64,000 nt of DNA from Oasisia sp. SBJ-2009 (taxonomy: Eukaryota > Annelida > Polychaeta > Sabellida > Siboglinidae), in assembly GCA_964017155.1 (NCBI GenBank), contig OZ024857.1, positions 10,648,862-10,712,861 of the forward strand, given 5' to 3'. Positions 35,870 through 47,291 of the stretch are shown piece after piece (positions within the stretch are counted from its first letter, which is position 1; every line of letters starts with the position of its first letter). The notes under the pieces are model-generated. The model ran no database searches, was not told the origin of the DNA, and worked only from the letters and a program-made list of their open reading frames with translations. A program made the position numbers and the translations under genes.

Positions 35870-36260
35870 GCCATCGTATTTACATACTTTACTTACTCCT
35901 ATAAGTAAACCTATTCAACTTCGGTCATCTACTTCTGATTTACTCTTTGTACCAAAGGTCAATACTAATATGGGGACCAGGGCTTTTGCTGTGGGTGCGC
36001 CTACTCTATGGAATATGCTTCCTTCTAGCGTGAAATCAGTTGAAAATATTGCTAAATTCCGTCGTCATTTAAAAACATATCTGTACAATCTGGCCTATCC
36101 ACCATAGCTCCCTGGCGCATTAATCAATCTGATGACAACTTGATTTGTTTACCGACTATGAGATCGATTAATCCTTTTTGTTTTGATGCGCCTCTGAGCT
36201 TGGTTTCTAAGGATATAGGCGCAATAGAAGTTAACTAATTATTATTATTATTATTATTTC
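35862..36260 (+). pseudogene. 5'-truncated LINE (C-terminal end of the ORF, 3' UTR and (ATT)n tail)
   Basis: One frame reads SYLHTLLTPISKP, SSTSDLLFVPK and RAFAVGAPTLWNMLPSSV, then ENIAKFRRHLKTYLYNLA, ending in a TAG at 36105-36107. This order is the well-known C-terminal tail of CR1/Jockey-like LINE reverse transcriptase ORFs. The 3' UTR ends in an (ATT)n run at about 36238-36257. The frame is intact to its stop, so the insertion is fairly young, but only the last 80 or so codons remain. Confidence 0.8.
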
Positions 36261-36829
36261 TGTATTTATTGGATATGATATACTACATGATACAACCAAT
36301 ATTTTGTACTTTGCTGTTAGCTATTTAACAATTTATGCAACTTCGATATAACATTCAGATTAAGTATACTGTTTATGAGATATTAAAAAAAAAAAATTGT
36401 AATGTACTTCAACTTATTTAATTTTGTATTAAGAATATCATATTCATAAATCATGAACAAACAGCTGTACAGGTGTAAATCATGCAAGTTTAACCTGATC
36501 CCATGAGGCCAGACAGATGGCCAGTCTGTGGGTGGACAGATGGACCAGGCACCTGTACACCACCTGTAGTAAGCAGGTAGCCTACACACCTTCCCCTAGG
36601 AATGCTGACCACAGTGAATGACATCAGAGTGTGGAATTTCTTAGTTCATTGTGTGTCTTTGTTTCACCGGAAAATGGCAAGATTCTTGCCTAGCAACACA
36701 TGTGTTTGCAGTGCGGAATTTGTTTACAGATTGCAATGTTTTTTGCAGTGCTGTTTTTGCAGTGCTTTCTGCCTGGATCTGTGTTATGTGCTGCGTGTCA
36801 CCTGTGGATTTGGCGAGGATGTTGATATA

Positions 36830-37112
36830 TTTTACTTCGATTTTCAAAGAACCCATCGACAAAGTACCACATCAAAGACTAAAGGCCTAAACTAAAGGCC
36901 TAGGCATAGGAAATAGTACGATTAAATGGCTCATTGATAGAAGACAAAGAGTAGTAGTTGAATGGGAATGTTAAAGTGGAAATCAGTTTTGAGTGGAGTA
37001 CTGCCGGGATCAGTATTGGGACCTTGTATACAAGCATGGAGGCCATATTGTAAGAAGGATATTGATATGCTAGAAAGAGACAAAGGAGAGTACCCAAAAT
37101 GTTTTGTATTTT
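36830..37112 (+). pseudogene. decayed and internally deleted LINE reverse transcriptase fragment
   Basis: Frames in series read YFDFQ, then KEPIDKVPHQRLKA, GLGIGNSTIKWLIDRRQRV, then LSGVLPGSVLGP, which are consecutive reverse transcriptase motifs. The sequence then jumps to AWRPYCKKDIDMLER, which in intact elements lies over a hundred residues further on. A deletion has therefore removed the middle, including the YxDD region. A duplicated ctaaaggcctaaactaaagg word causes one of several frameshifts. Confidence 0.75.
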
Positions 37113-37742
37113 CATAAAATTTATTTTAAATAAAATAAAAAACTGCCTGTGTAGGCATCATGTGTATTATTACGTTGTAGTACTAGACTACTAAGCAGTA
37201 ACTAGAGCCTGCTGTGTTGCATGTTGTATTGTAGGCTTCATACATTGACAGATACTTCAAATATCATGTGTGATCATTGCTGCTAGTTTTGTAATATCTA
37301 GATGAATGGGCAACTTTAGACAGTCTAGGACTAGCTAATATGGCTACTTCCCGTTATATTGCTACACATTTTCCTGCTACAGTTTAAGGGAGCAATTATG
37401 TAATCATTAAGACTAGTTCCATTATAAACATTTCTCTGAGATTCTACTCTTTGGCAAAGGGATAATAAATTATTTAAAATGTAAAATATAATGGTTAATA
37501 TGACATGAAACACAGTGCATATCCATTTTTATTCTGGCAACTACATTAATTGTGCATAGTTTAGCGCTGTCAAAAAGTCATGATGAAACGCAAAGTTGAA
37601 AAATTATCACATAAAAGTTATCAATAAATGTTATCAATAAAACAATTATGTTAATCATTTTAGTCTGAACACGTCTCAGTTGATTACTTGCAATTTCAAC
37701 AAATGTCTCTTGATCACTCTTAGAGCTCATTTCACCAATGGA

Positions 37743-37778
<36 letters not shown>

Positions 37779-39230
37779 ATTAATGACTACAAGAAATTGT
37801 AATTATATATGTATGCATACATATATAATTACAATTCCTTCATTAATTAGTCATACTACATATTTACAATCATATGTGTTCACATCTGTCTGTGTTTCTG
37901 TGGGCCTACTTATATGCATAGCTTCAAGGTAATCTGTTTTTCTGTGCATGTGTTACGTAGATATAATAAACCATTACTTCGTCACTCAACAGCATGACGT
38001 ATAATTAATGTTGCCACATACACAATAGGGCCTTGTACGGGTCAAAGCAATGTACTTTTGTGCGTGGATGCGTGCATACATGCGTGCATGCATGCAACAT
38101 TTTTGCACCCTTGCCTGCATGCATGCGTAGACTAAACAGAGTGTTTACTTCTTCAAGAATAACTGTCAAGCTTATTTAAATGCACTAGTTCGCACTCGAT
38201 CAAACGCGTGTTTATGTTATGCGACATTGACTTAGATACCGTAATTTGATTTGAAGAAATCACATTTGGTCTGACCATGAACTGAGGCCACAATCACCTG
38301 GGGCCATCCCCAGTTCAGCCTTGGACTGGTCATTACAGCTCATGGACGGTGAACAGCACTAATGATTTAATTCTGTATGTGTGGCATGTACTGAACAAAC
38401 AAATGGCTCGGTAAGCCACTATAAAGGGCAAGCCTGCTGGCACTGTGAGGAACATGACATGGTTGGCTGGTCAGTTGTTGTAACAGGTGATTCACAGTTG
38501 TTGCCTTTGGCATGCTTAGTCTCAGACATACCTTCCTTTGAAAGTAGATCATATGTACAGATTGAGTGTATTGCATGAGTCATAATGTAACAGTGTTACT
38601 AAGACAGAATTCACTTGAAAGACATAAACAACAATTGTATTAACAACAACTAGGCAATGGCGCTTATAAACATTTACTTACAGTTACAGTTGGTTATTCA
38701 ATTCACATGTGACTGACAGTTTTATAATTCCTCCCCTGCCTTACATGTGCTTTGTGTGTTTCTTACGTCTAACATGCTGCATCTTCCTGGCGAATATGTT
38801 TTACTGATTCATTACAAGATACAGAAAACACAGATAAAATATGTCTCCACAGAACTACTATTTTTAACCACACATTTGAGAACTATATATCTGACAATTA
38901 ATTACACAGACACAGTTTAGCATAGAGCTAAATATGAGCACACGGATCCATGGACAACCAACAAGGACTGCTAATATTACTGCTACAGTATTTTGATGGT
39001 AAACTCATTGATAGTGGTGCCACCTGGAGAGTGGATCACCCTCGTGTCTCTGGTGGGAAGGTAGAAAACAAAATCCCTAAAGAAAGAGCATGTCATAAAC
39101 ATGCTGAGGAATAACTTCAAATAACTGTCATTGCCAGACTGCCCTAAAAGTATAGTTTAATATGCTAACTTTGAATCAGTGAAAGTGCATTTCTTCCCAG
39201 CCACAGAAGTCCATACATAATGGTGTGGTT
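37113..39230. other. intron with simple repeats, no supported gene
   Basis: Contains a (TA)n run at 37746-37774, the palindrome at 37795-37836, and a catgcatg-rich tract at about 38060-38130. A CTCF-like word lies at 39016-39029. No exon-like frame was found. Confidence 0.45.
37795..37836. repeat. 42-bp perfect palindrome
   Basis: aattgtaattatatatgtat then g|c and its exact mirror complement, ending ataattacaatt, with no spacer. Beyond the perfect core, attaatgact (left) and cattaattagtcat (right) continue an imperfect symmetry. A (TA)n run lies just to the left. Confidence 0.95.
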
Positions 39231-39239
39231 AACCAGTGC

Positions 39240-39303
39240 CAGGTACATGTGACATGTGACATGTGGTGACAGGTACATGTGACATGTGACATGTGGGGAC
39301 AGG
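39240..39303 (+). repeat. tandem duplication of about 32 bp (acatgtgacatgtgacatgt)
   Basis: The word caggtacatgtgacatgtga followed by catgtgg(t/g)gac is present twice in a row. Confidence 0.9.
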
Positions 39304-39454
39304 GTAGACAGGACACTCGTCACTGTCCCTGTTTTATGTCACCAAAGGATATCGCTGGGTGTGAAGTGATGTCAACATGTTTACTCATGTAAGCTGATCA
39401 CACCTAACACTAATCATACATTGCCGCTCGTTAGTTCTTTAGCCCTTCATTAAC

Positions 39455-39468
39455 GTTGCCGTGACAAC
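39455..39468. promoter_or_regulatory. RFX X-box-like motif (first copy)
   Basis: gttgccgtgacaac, an imperfect inverted repeat matching the RFX X-box consensus (GTTGCC, 2-base spacer, GGCAAC-like). The identical 14-mer occurs at 47222-47235. No start codon with a donor follows closely here. Confidence 0.4.
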
Positions 39469-39571
39469 CAACGGGTTTCTTCTCCAAAACTATGGCTTCC
39501 TGGAACGAATGAGGTCCAGTTGGACGATCGATGAGAGGTGACTGGAATAGGCACTGACCCATCTGCCTGGC

Positions 39572-39790
39572 AATCTGTCCACCACCCCCATCCCCACCCA
39601 TCCCCACCCCATCTCCACCCCGTCCCTATCCCACCCCCACCCCCACCCGCATCCCCACCCGCATCCCCATCCACATCCCCATCCACATCCCCATCCACAT
39701 CCACATCCCCATCCACATCCACATCCCACCCACACCACCCTACACCACCCCAATCCCTGGTTAATCTCCACTCCACCCCACCCCATCCCA
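39572..39790 (+). repeat. C-rich low-complexity tract (catccacatcccc)
   Basis: Short C/A/T units (ccccatcc, catccacat) with no fixed period. Open frames on both strands (Gly/Asp/Trp-rich and Pro/Ser-rich) are compositional artefacts. Confidence 0.9.
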
Positions 39791-39894
39791 CCCCTGTAAT
39801 TAACCTCACCACAGTTTCATCAATATTCTATACATGTAATTTTCCTCTGCCCATTTTGTCAATGCTTCCGTGATCGAATCACTGACTTAAGTAG

Positions 39895-40900
39895 ATTCCA
39901 CACATTTCCCGCAGATGACTCTGTAATTAAATACTAGCCTTGGCCAGGAGGTGATTGGAGGAAATTGTCAGGAGCTTACACATAAAAACCAGTTACATCA
40001 ACATTTAAATTGTAAACAAGGCATCGTGTTAAACCACATATATGCCGGTACCTATTGGAAACAAATGTTTCATATGAACTAACTTAGATATTTATGTTTT
40101 TGCGATATATTAACATTATTCTAAGAAACTTAGAAAACAAGATTCCCAAAGGAATGCGAGAAAAGATATTTTTAGCCAGGGTTCATTTTTCATGCTGTGA
40201 AATTTCAAATTACTGTCATACGGAAAAATGTGTATTCAGACAGAGCAGAATAATATAATAATGTTTGTTAGAAATTAAGATGAGAATAATAAGAGGAACA
40301 TTACAACCTACACGAGAAACTACTTACAGTTGTCAACATAATAACACATTTTTATAATTATGTTATATTATTTTTAATCATGATAATTATATGGTGCTTT
40401 GCAGTGTATTCACATCAGGTACAATAATGCACAGTTGTGTAGGGAATCAATAAATACAGCAGCTGTAAATATAGATATGGAGGTTTATGTGCATGCATGC
40501 ACATGCATGTGTGCATGTGTGTGAAAACGTGCGCATGCATGTATGTATTAGTGTACTTTTGGCGTGTTTTTTCCCGGAAGTGGTTGGTCCAGGTGCCAGT
40601 GATTGAGAGAGCCTGCGGCTTAATGTGTCATGAAGCATGAATAAGTTGTGATATTAGCAGCTGCCACCGCCTCTGTTAACGCTAATCCTCCGAAATGCAA
40701 ACGTCATTAGCTGTTGATCAAAATGAGTAATTTTCACTAATTTAATGGACGGCTGACAATTTGTGTTTATGAGATACAGCGCTGGCCGCCAGGAGAGATA
40801 TGACGTGTCGTCCACTCATGCCTAGTCATGGTCACTGTTGCTGACCCACTCAATGTCCATCTGTGGTCAGTGTGGTGTACTGACCACTGAACTATGTATG
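39895..40900. other. intron, nothing recognised
   Basis: AT-rich with a catgcatgcacatgcatgtg tract at about 40488-40535. No supported gene. Confidence 0.4.
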
Positions 40901-40914
40901 TATATATATACATT

Positions 40915-41815
40915 GACCACTGTGATTACAACATAGTCCATTGTGGTACACCGACCACTGGTATACCAACCACTGTGATACACTGACCACTGTGATACAC
41001 TGACCACTGGTAGACTGACCACTGGTATGCTGACCACTGGAAGACTGACCATGAATACAATGACCACTGGTATATTGACCACAGTGATATACTGACCATA
41101 ATGTGATACACTGACCATAATGATGTAATACACTGACTATGATGTAATACACTGACCACTGTGATACACTGACCACTGTGGTACACTGACCACTGTGGTA
41201 CACTGACCACTGTGGTACACTGACCACTGTGGTACACTGACCACTGTGATACACTGACCACTGTGGTACACTGACCACTGTGGTACACTGACCACTGTGG
41301 TACACGGTGCTTCGTGGTACACTGACCACTGTGATACACTGACAACTGTGGTACACTGACCACTGTGGTACACTGACCACTGTGGTACACTGACCACAGT
41401 GATACATTGACCACAGTGATACACTGACCACTGTGATACACTGACCACTGTGGTACACTGACCACTGTGGTACACTGGCCACTGTGGTACGCTGACCACT
41501 GTGGTTCACTGACCGCTGTGATACACTGACCACTGTGATACACTGACCACTGTGGTTCACTGACCGCTGTGATACACTGACCACTGTGGTACACTGACCA
41601 CTGTGGTACACTGACCACTGGTTCATTGACCGCTGTGATATACTGACCACTGTGATACACTGACCACTGTGGTTCACTGACCGCTGTGATACACTGACCA
41701 CTGTGGTACACTGACCACTGTGGTACACTGACCACTGGTTCACTGACCGCTGTGATATACTGACCACTGTGATACACTGACCACTGTGGTTCACTGACCT
41801 CTGTGATACACTGGT
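40915..41815 (+). repeat. 17-bp minisatellite with higher-order structure, about 52 copies
   Basis: The unit is tgaccactgtggtacac with variants gatacac, ggttcac and gaccgctg. The left third is more diverged. The right third shows a higher-order period of about 117 bases: the marked word ggttca(t/c)tgaccgctgtga appears at 41620 and again at 41737 with matching neighbours. On the minus strand the unit is stop-free, giving open frames of about 300 codons in two frames; these are artefacts. Confidence 0.97.
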
Positions 41816-42232
41816 TGGTCACCATGCTGTAATCTATCACATATAAGTAATAAATCCCTGGTGTATCAACTGTGAATTTGCTGCTTCTTGCCTATTTCGG
41901 ATATTTCATTGCTGTGATAGCAGCAAGTTTGTGCCATTTAATCCTGGGTGAAAATAAATGTTTACATAATAGTTTTTTTTTGCTGAACCAAGATAATTGA
42001 GAGACGTTTCCAACCATAAAATTATTAGTTGTGTCAAACGTATTATCTGTTTACATGAAGAAATGAAACTTAGTGTGTTAGACAAGATTAGCTCATATTA
42101 GATATGTGTTTATGTAGGTTACAAATAGCATGATACTGCATTTAGAGCAATACTATGTATCACCCGTTGGGAGCAAGCAGAGATAGCAGCTGTAATCAGC
42201 CTTGTCATATGTTTTTCCTCTTAATGTTCCCT

Positions 42233-42627
42233 GTACAGGTAAACTGTACAGGTAAACTGTACAGGTAAACTGTACAGATAAACTACAGGTAAACTGCACA
42301 GGTAAACTGCACAGGTAAACTGTACAGGTAAACTGTACAGGTAAACTGCACAGGTAAACTGTACAGGTAAACTGTACAGGTAAACTGTACAGGTAAACTG
42401 TACAGATAAACTACAGGTAAACTGCACAGGTAAACTGTACAGGTAAACTGTACAGGTAAACTGTACAGGTAAACTGCACAGGTAAACTGTACAGGTAAAC
42501 TGTACAGGTAAACTGTACAGGGAAACTGTACAGGTAAACTGTACAGGTAAACTGTACAGGTAAACTGTACAGGTAAACTGTACAGGTAAACTGTACAGGT
42601 AAACTGTACAGGTAAACTGTACAGGTA
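42233..42627 (+). repeat. 13-bp minisatellite (aaactgtacaggt), about 30 copies
   Basis: Near-perfect array with c-for-t variants (aaactgcacaggt) and two shortened units containing agataaactacaggt. The compound block around 42267-42300 recurs at 42400-42432, showing a segmental duplication within the array. Minus-strand open frames are artefacts. Confidence 0.97.
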
Positions 42628-42639
42628 TACTATTGTCAA

Positions 42640-45600
42640 ACCACTCATCGTAGTATTTCTCTCATGACTTCCAGTCAACCTGGTATGTCATTTATTACAC
42701 AAATTTATCATTGTCCATTGGAAGAGATGAAATCTTGTGAAATGGTCCACATGTGTGATATAGTCTCTTGCAGGTAGAACCACTCCGTAACCACCCTAGT
42801 CTTAAATTGCACCAGGTGCTATCATCACGGGTGGGGATTAATTAGCTAATGTGAGATGAGTGAAATAGGATCCATGTTCATCCTGTTACATCACACACGC
42901 TGTAGATGTAGATATAGAACCAGACTTGATGACTGCAGCCTCCGTACCTCAGCTTCTTGGTACTACGACAACATCGCTATTATGACCAGATAAATAGTAT
43001 GACCACCATGACCACCTTGATATTATGTGCACCTTGCTGTCATGTCCACTGTGTCATTATGCTCACCTTGATATTGTGACCATATCAATATTGTGCAACT
43101 AATTGATATTGTGATGATGGATGCAATGTTTAATTGACCTGTCCTTTACTTACCCACATTGACCAGTTGACCAGTCCACTGACCACCAGGGGCTGGTTAT
43201 CTGTGCAAGCAAACACACCATTAGCAGTTGACCAACTGGAGTAATTTGACTAATTTAGTTGCCCATGATAGTTTACGTTGACCTCACACTAAGTGGGGAA
43301 ACAGGCAACATGGCCTGTGTCATTCTGTAGCAATATAAATCTGTATTGGGTTGTTTAGCACAATTGTATTTCCCATGACTTTGCCCTAGAGCCATTGGTC
43401 AGCGCTTACAGGTTATGATATAACACTTTGTTTTAGCTAGCCTAGATGGAATTTTTAATTGCATCTGCGATTGCTTCCGAGTCAATTTCAATGTCATTCT
43501 GGGTGATAAAATTGCACCATCATAAGTTTTCAGCCAATTGTGTATGATAAATTGTGCGTTTATCTCCTTTGTTCGTTTCTCATAGATGTGCTGCTGTTTT
43601 CTCCGATAAATAATTGCGGGCCATTAGGTTATGTCTGGGGCAAAGTGCAGCCGCAAGAAAATCAGATATATGACAGGAGATTTGTCATTTAAATGAAAGA
43701 GCCTTGGACCTGGGACTGTCAGTGGACAATGCAGGAAGATCACAGTCATTGAGTTCTTGCACTGCCTCATGGCCAGTTGGATCTGTGTGGCTTGTTATTG
43801 TCATCTCATATGATCTCTGCCAGAGTCAGTGTTTTAACCATGTGACATTAGCCCTCTGGTTGTTGTCTTGTGTACAATTTACATTTGGCCCCTTATAAAG
43901 TATTCAACAAGATAATTGTTTTATTTATTTTCAGAGGCACAATACACTTTTTATTTTGTTTTCCAAATCTCTCGTTGTGTGACGTAGAAAGAGTTCGATG
44001 ACATGTCTATTCATGTTCCCCATCATCCAGTTGTAGGTAGTGTTTGTGTAGCAATGTTTTGCAATTAAAATATCTACTCAAATTAAGATATATGCTCAAA
44101 TTAAAATACCTGCTCAAATTAAAATGTCACTGTATATTTAATTTAGGAAAAACAAGACTTATTCGAGTGGCCAGATGAGATCACGGTCATACTCCCTCCT
44201 GTAGTAATGAAATGTCAGTCGATTGGGTGTAGCTCTTTTGAGAACTGAATATTCTGCATAAAACCTGTTTTCAGGACTGTATCATAATAACCAGAAGTGT
44301 ATTTACTCATATTACCAGGTGGCAAAAATAGTGTGTAATTTGTAATTATCTCTGCCCTGTCCGGCGGGAGATTATCCTGATGTATGTATGCATGCTCCAC
44401 TGAAACCTGCTGATGCAAGCTGCTGGAAAATGGTCTTCATATGCTGGCCACATGATACCTAATCTAGAAATAATGCTGCATTAGCTACAGCGTGACAGCG
44501 CGGCCAGGCCTGCCTCACCTACAGCCACTGTACACATGTTATTAGGCATTCATGAATAAATTGATTTTGCCTCTTGATGTCACTGATTCGGAGGCTGATG
44601 ACAATAATCCCTGGTTTGACATCACCTGTGTGTGTATGTGTGTGTGTGTGACTCTGGACACTGGTGAGAACTGAGAGGTCAGATACTGGACTCGCTATAG
44701 CTGGCTATTCGGATACAGCTTGTGTCAAGTATCAGACTGACTTGGTGTGACGTGTGACATGATGAGGTCTCGTTGAAAGGCCACCGTTCTGTCACAATGG
44801 TGTCTTCCACCAGCCAATGCAGGGTTGTGTTGGGTGAACCAGCAGTATTCAGATTAGTGAAATGTAATGGTTGGTGCTGTGACAGTAAAGCTTCAAAGTC
44901 ATCCTGTGTAGCGGCAGCAAGATCTTATATCGAGGGCCATACTGGATGGATGGCCATATGCTGTGACAATAGAAGAGTCCATATGCTTGTGTGACTATTA
45001 GATTATATAAACAGTTAAACTATTACAAGACTAAGCATTATCAAGTACATAAGTATGTTTCATGTGGGTGTAATTAGCTGTTATGTGCATCTAAGAGATT
45101 CTGTTCTGTCAGGTTTCAGCACTCACCTGTATGATGTTACAAGAGTGTTTTGTGGTGATGCACTTTCTGAGGTTACAAGATTATTTTTTATGAAGCTAAA
45201 CAATAATTTCCTGTAATTCTGTACAATTCTGTTTTATCAGTTTTAAGATTTTGTTTGTGAAACTACAATATCTGTTCTTGTCAATCTACAAGACATTTCC
45301 TGTGAGGCTATAAGATTCTGACACCAGATAATTCTGACATTTCAGATGTCACCAGATAATTGTGTCACCTCAGAATTTCGTTGTATGACGTTTTGTTGTG
45401 CTAGTATGGCTGCTGTTGTCTCAGTGGCCAGTCTAGCTACAATTAAACTGAATCCAGTATCAGTACAAATGGCAGCCTGCTGTAGGGCACTGTGATGTGA
45501 GCTTGTTGGAATGCCAGACATTTTAGGAAGGTCTGGTATGTACAGCTGCCGGCCTCAGTCAATTCCCTGATGTACCATATGATTCGGCAAAATTATCAAG

Positions 45601-45830
45601 TTTGAAAGAGTAAACTGCAGCATTAATCTGGACATTACTGCTTTGTCTGGCTTCATATCAGTCATTGGGCATGCATTGTATGAGCAGCATTACACTACAT
45701 GTGGCCTGCAGCTCTGATCACTGCCACAGATAGGGTCTTATCTGCTCTGCAATTATACCCACATCAGCCAGCTGTTGGTTATAAGCCAGTAGCTTATTAC
45801 TGATGAGTGAGGAGCACAACTTGTTGACTG
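42640..45830. other. intron, nothing recognised
   Basis: Unique sequence, with degenerate short repeats of tcaaatta(a)aata near 44070-44125 and a GT run near 44630-44650. Open frames of 60-73 codons here lack splice context or recognisable composition. Confidence 0.4.
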
Positions 45831-45839
45831 GGGGACATA

Positions 45840-47253
45840 CTCACTTATTGTGAGCGTGTATCAATGCGTGTTCAGCATTGTGAGTGACGCAGCGAACAAA
45901 CGCATTGTCAACGTGTATATATAGCAAACAGGAAGATCTCTCTCCATCACGTGTAAGCGCGTCGCATGTCTTCCCGCGAACACTGGTCAGTGCGTCCACC
46001 TGTGTCGACGGCAGGTGTTTTAATGAGAACACCCAAGACGTTTGTGTCTTGTCGCACCTGTCATGCCAGCCCCGCAACCCGGCCACACCAGCTCGCTGCA
46101 CGGTCTGTCCACACCACATGGATATAATTATGTTGAAACATATATATGTGCTCAGTGTGTGTGCCGCGCGGCGCAGGCGAGCAACGTGGTGCTAGTGTGC
46201 TCGCAAGACACCGCCGTCATCGTACGTACGACCCCGTCGGTCTGCGCCAGCCGTACGTGTAGCCCAGCCACTGGACCTGAATGAGATGCCGTGGCATATG
46301 GATTTTGCCATTCCTCAATGGGCAACACATGTATGAGATGAGAGATGAAACGTTGCCAGGAGGGGAGAGGTATATTTTATGTTACAATCGCCGGGTGATC
46401 CATGTGTGTGTGGCCTGAATGCAGTGTGTTGATCTGAACACACCATTGGTCAGTTGGTCAGTGGGTCGGCGTTCACAGACTTGATGTGAGGTGTGTGTAA
46501 CTGTAACCCCACACTGGTGGAGCCAACTCAGGAACATACATTGGGACACAAGCCAGAGCTGCTACTGTCACTATCTGACTGCTGGCTTGAAACAACAACA
46601 GAAGAGGGGTGTGGTCAATGGTGCCACAGGGATAGGGTAGCTCTCCCGTCCCTACATACCACAGGCACGTGGGTGGCTGAAGGTGTGTGAAGGATTCTGG
46701 CGTAGTGTTCCCAGCTCTCACCTGTCACTGTTCGTAGCCACCCGGTGCTTTCAGGGTCTCCATTTCACCACATGCAGGAGTCAGTGAGCCACGTGGCTGC
46801 ACTGGGGAGACCAGGAGGATGTAGGCAGACGCCGGCCGTGGATTACAACCATCATTCGATATTGCATTTAAGTACATGTTGACACATCAGATCTGGAAGC
46901 TGAGTTTGTTTGTGTCTGTATCGCGTACGTGGATTAGCACCGACAACGGCACGCACTTCTATTTGCGGCGGGACTTTGGAGACATGAATAAGTGCGTGAC
47001 GGCACCGAAGAGGGTGTTAAATAACACAAACGGTACGTCTGTGCACGTGAATTATCACCCGCTACTATAGTGTGTCAATAGCTAAGTGACACGGTGACAG
47101 CCGCCGCCGTCGACTCGATACAGCCGGATTACCATAGACCCGGGCAGGATGTTATGAGTAGGGCCTCGCCGACATTGCCGCGCAAAAACTCCCCCCATTC
47201 ACGCGGCCCGCCTAGCAAAGTGTTGCCGTGACAACGGTAACCGTGACGACAAG
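45840..47253 (+). promoter_or_regulatory. CpG-rich candidate promoter region of exon 1D
   Basis: CpG and GC content rise clearly, especially at 46150-46270 and 47090-47253 (gccgcgcggcgcaggcgagc, ccgccgccgtcgactcgata). At 47222-47235 an RFX X-box-like gttgccgtgacaac is followed by ccgtgacgacaagatggc, where caagatggc matches the YY1-type motif that commonly overlaps start codons. Open frames at 45841-46284 and 46876-47070 are probably by-products of the composition. Confidence 0.45.
47222..47235. promoter_or_regulatory. RFX X-box-like motif (second copy) upstream of exon 1D
   Basis: gttgccgtgacaac ends 18 bases before the ATG at 47254. RFX factors bind such inverted repeats in promoters of ciliary and neuronal genes across animals. 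The identical 14-mer lies at 39455. Confidence 0.5.
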
Positions 47254-47291
47254 ATGGCTTCTGCATGGAATAGCAGCGTGGATGCTGACGG
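47254..47291 (+). CDS. candidate alternative first exon 1D (PDE1 or a separate gene)
   Basis: The start codon lies in a caagatggc context. The exon has 12 codons plus two bases, MASAWNSSVDAD and GG, ending at a consensus donor (ctgacgg|gtaagt) in phase 2. The phase equals that required to enter the PDE1 exons downstream of 31592, so this could be a fourth, most 3' promoter of the same gene giving a form without the calmodulin domain. The CpG-rich, X-box-bearing upstream region supports a real transcription start. No downstream partner exon is identified in the window, so it may equally begin an independent gene. Confidence 0.4.

Noticed and set aside
40892..41840. Minus-strand open frames of about 300 codons rich in Val/Ser/Gln
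   Set aside because: Artefact of the 17-bp minisatellite.
45841..46284. Open frames on both strands in the CpG-rich region as coding exons
   Set aside because: No splice consensus or recognisable protein; GC-rich promoter-like DNA has fewer stops by chance.
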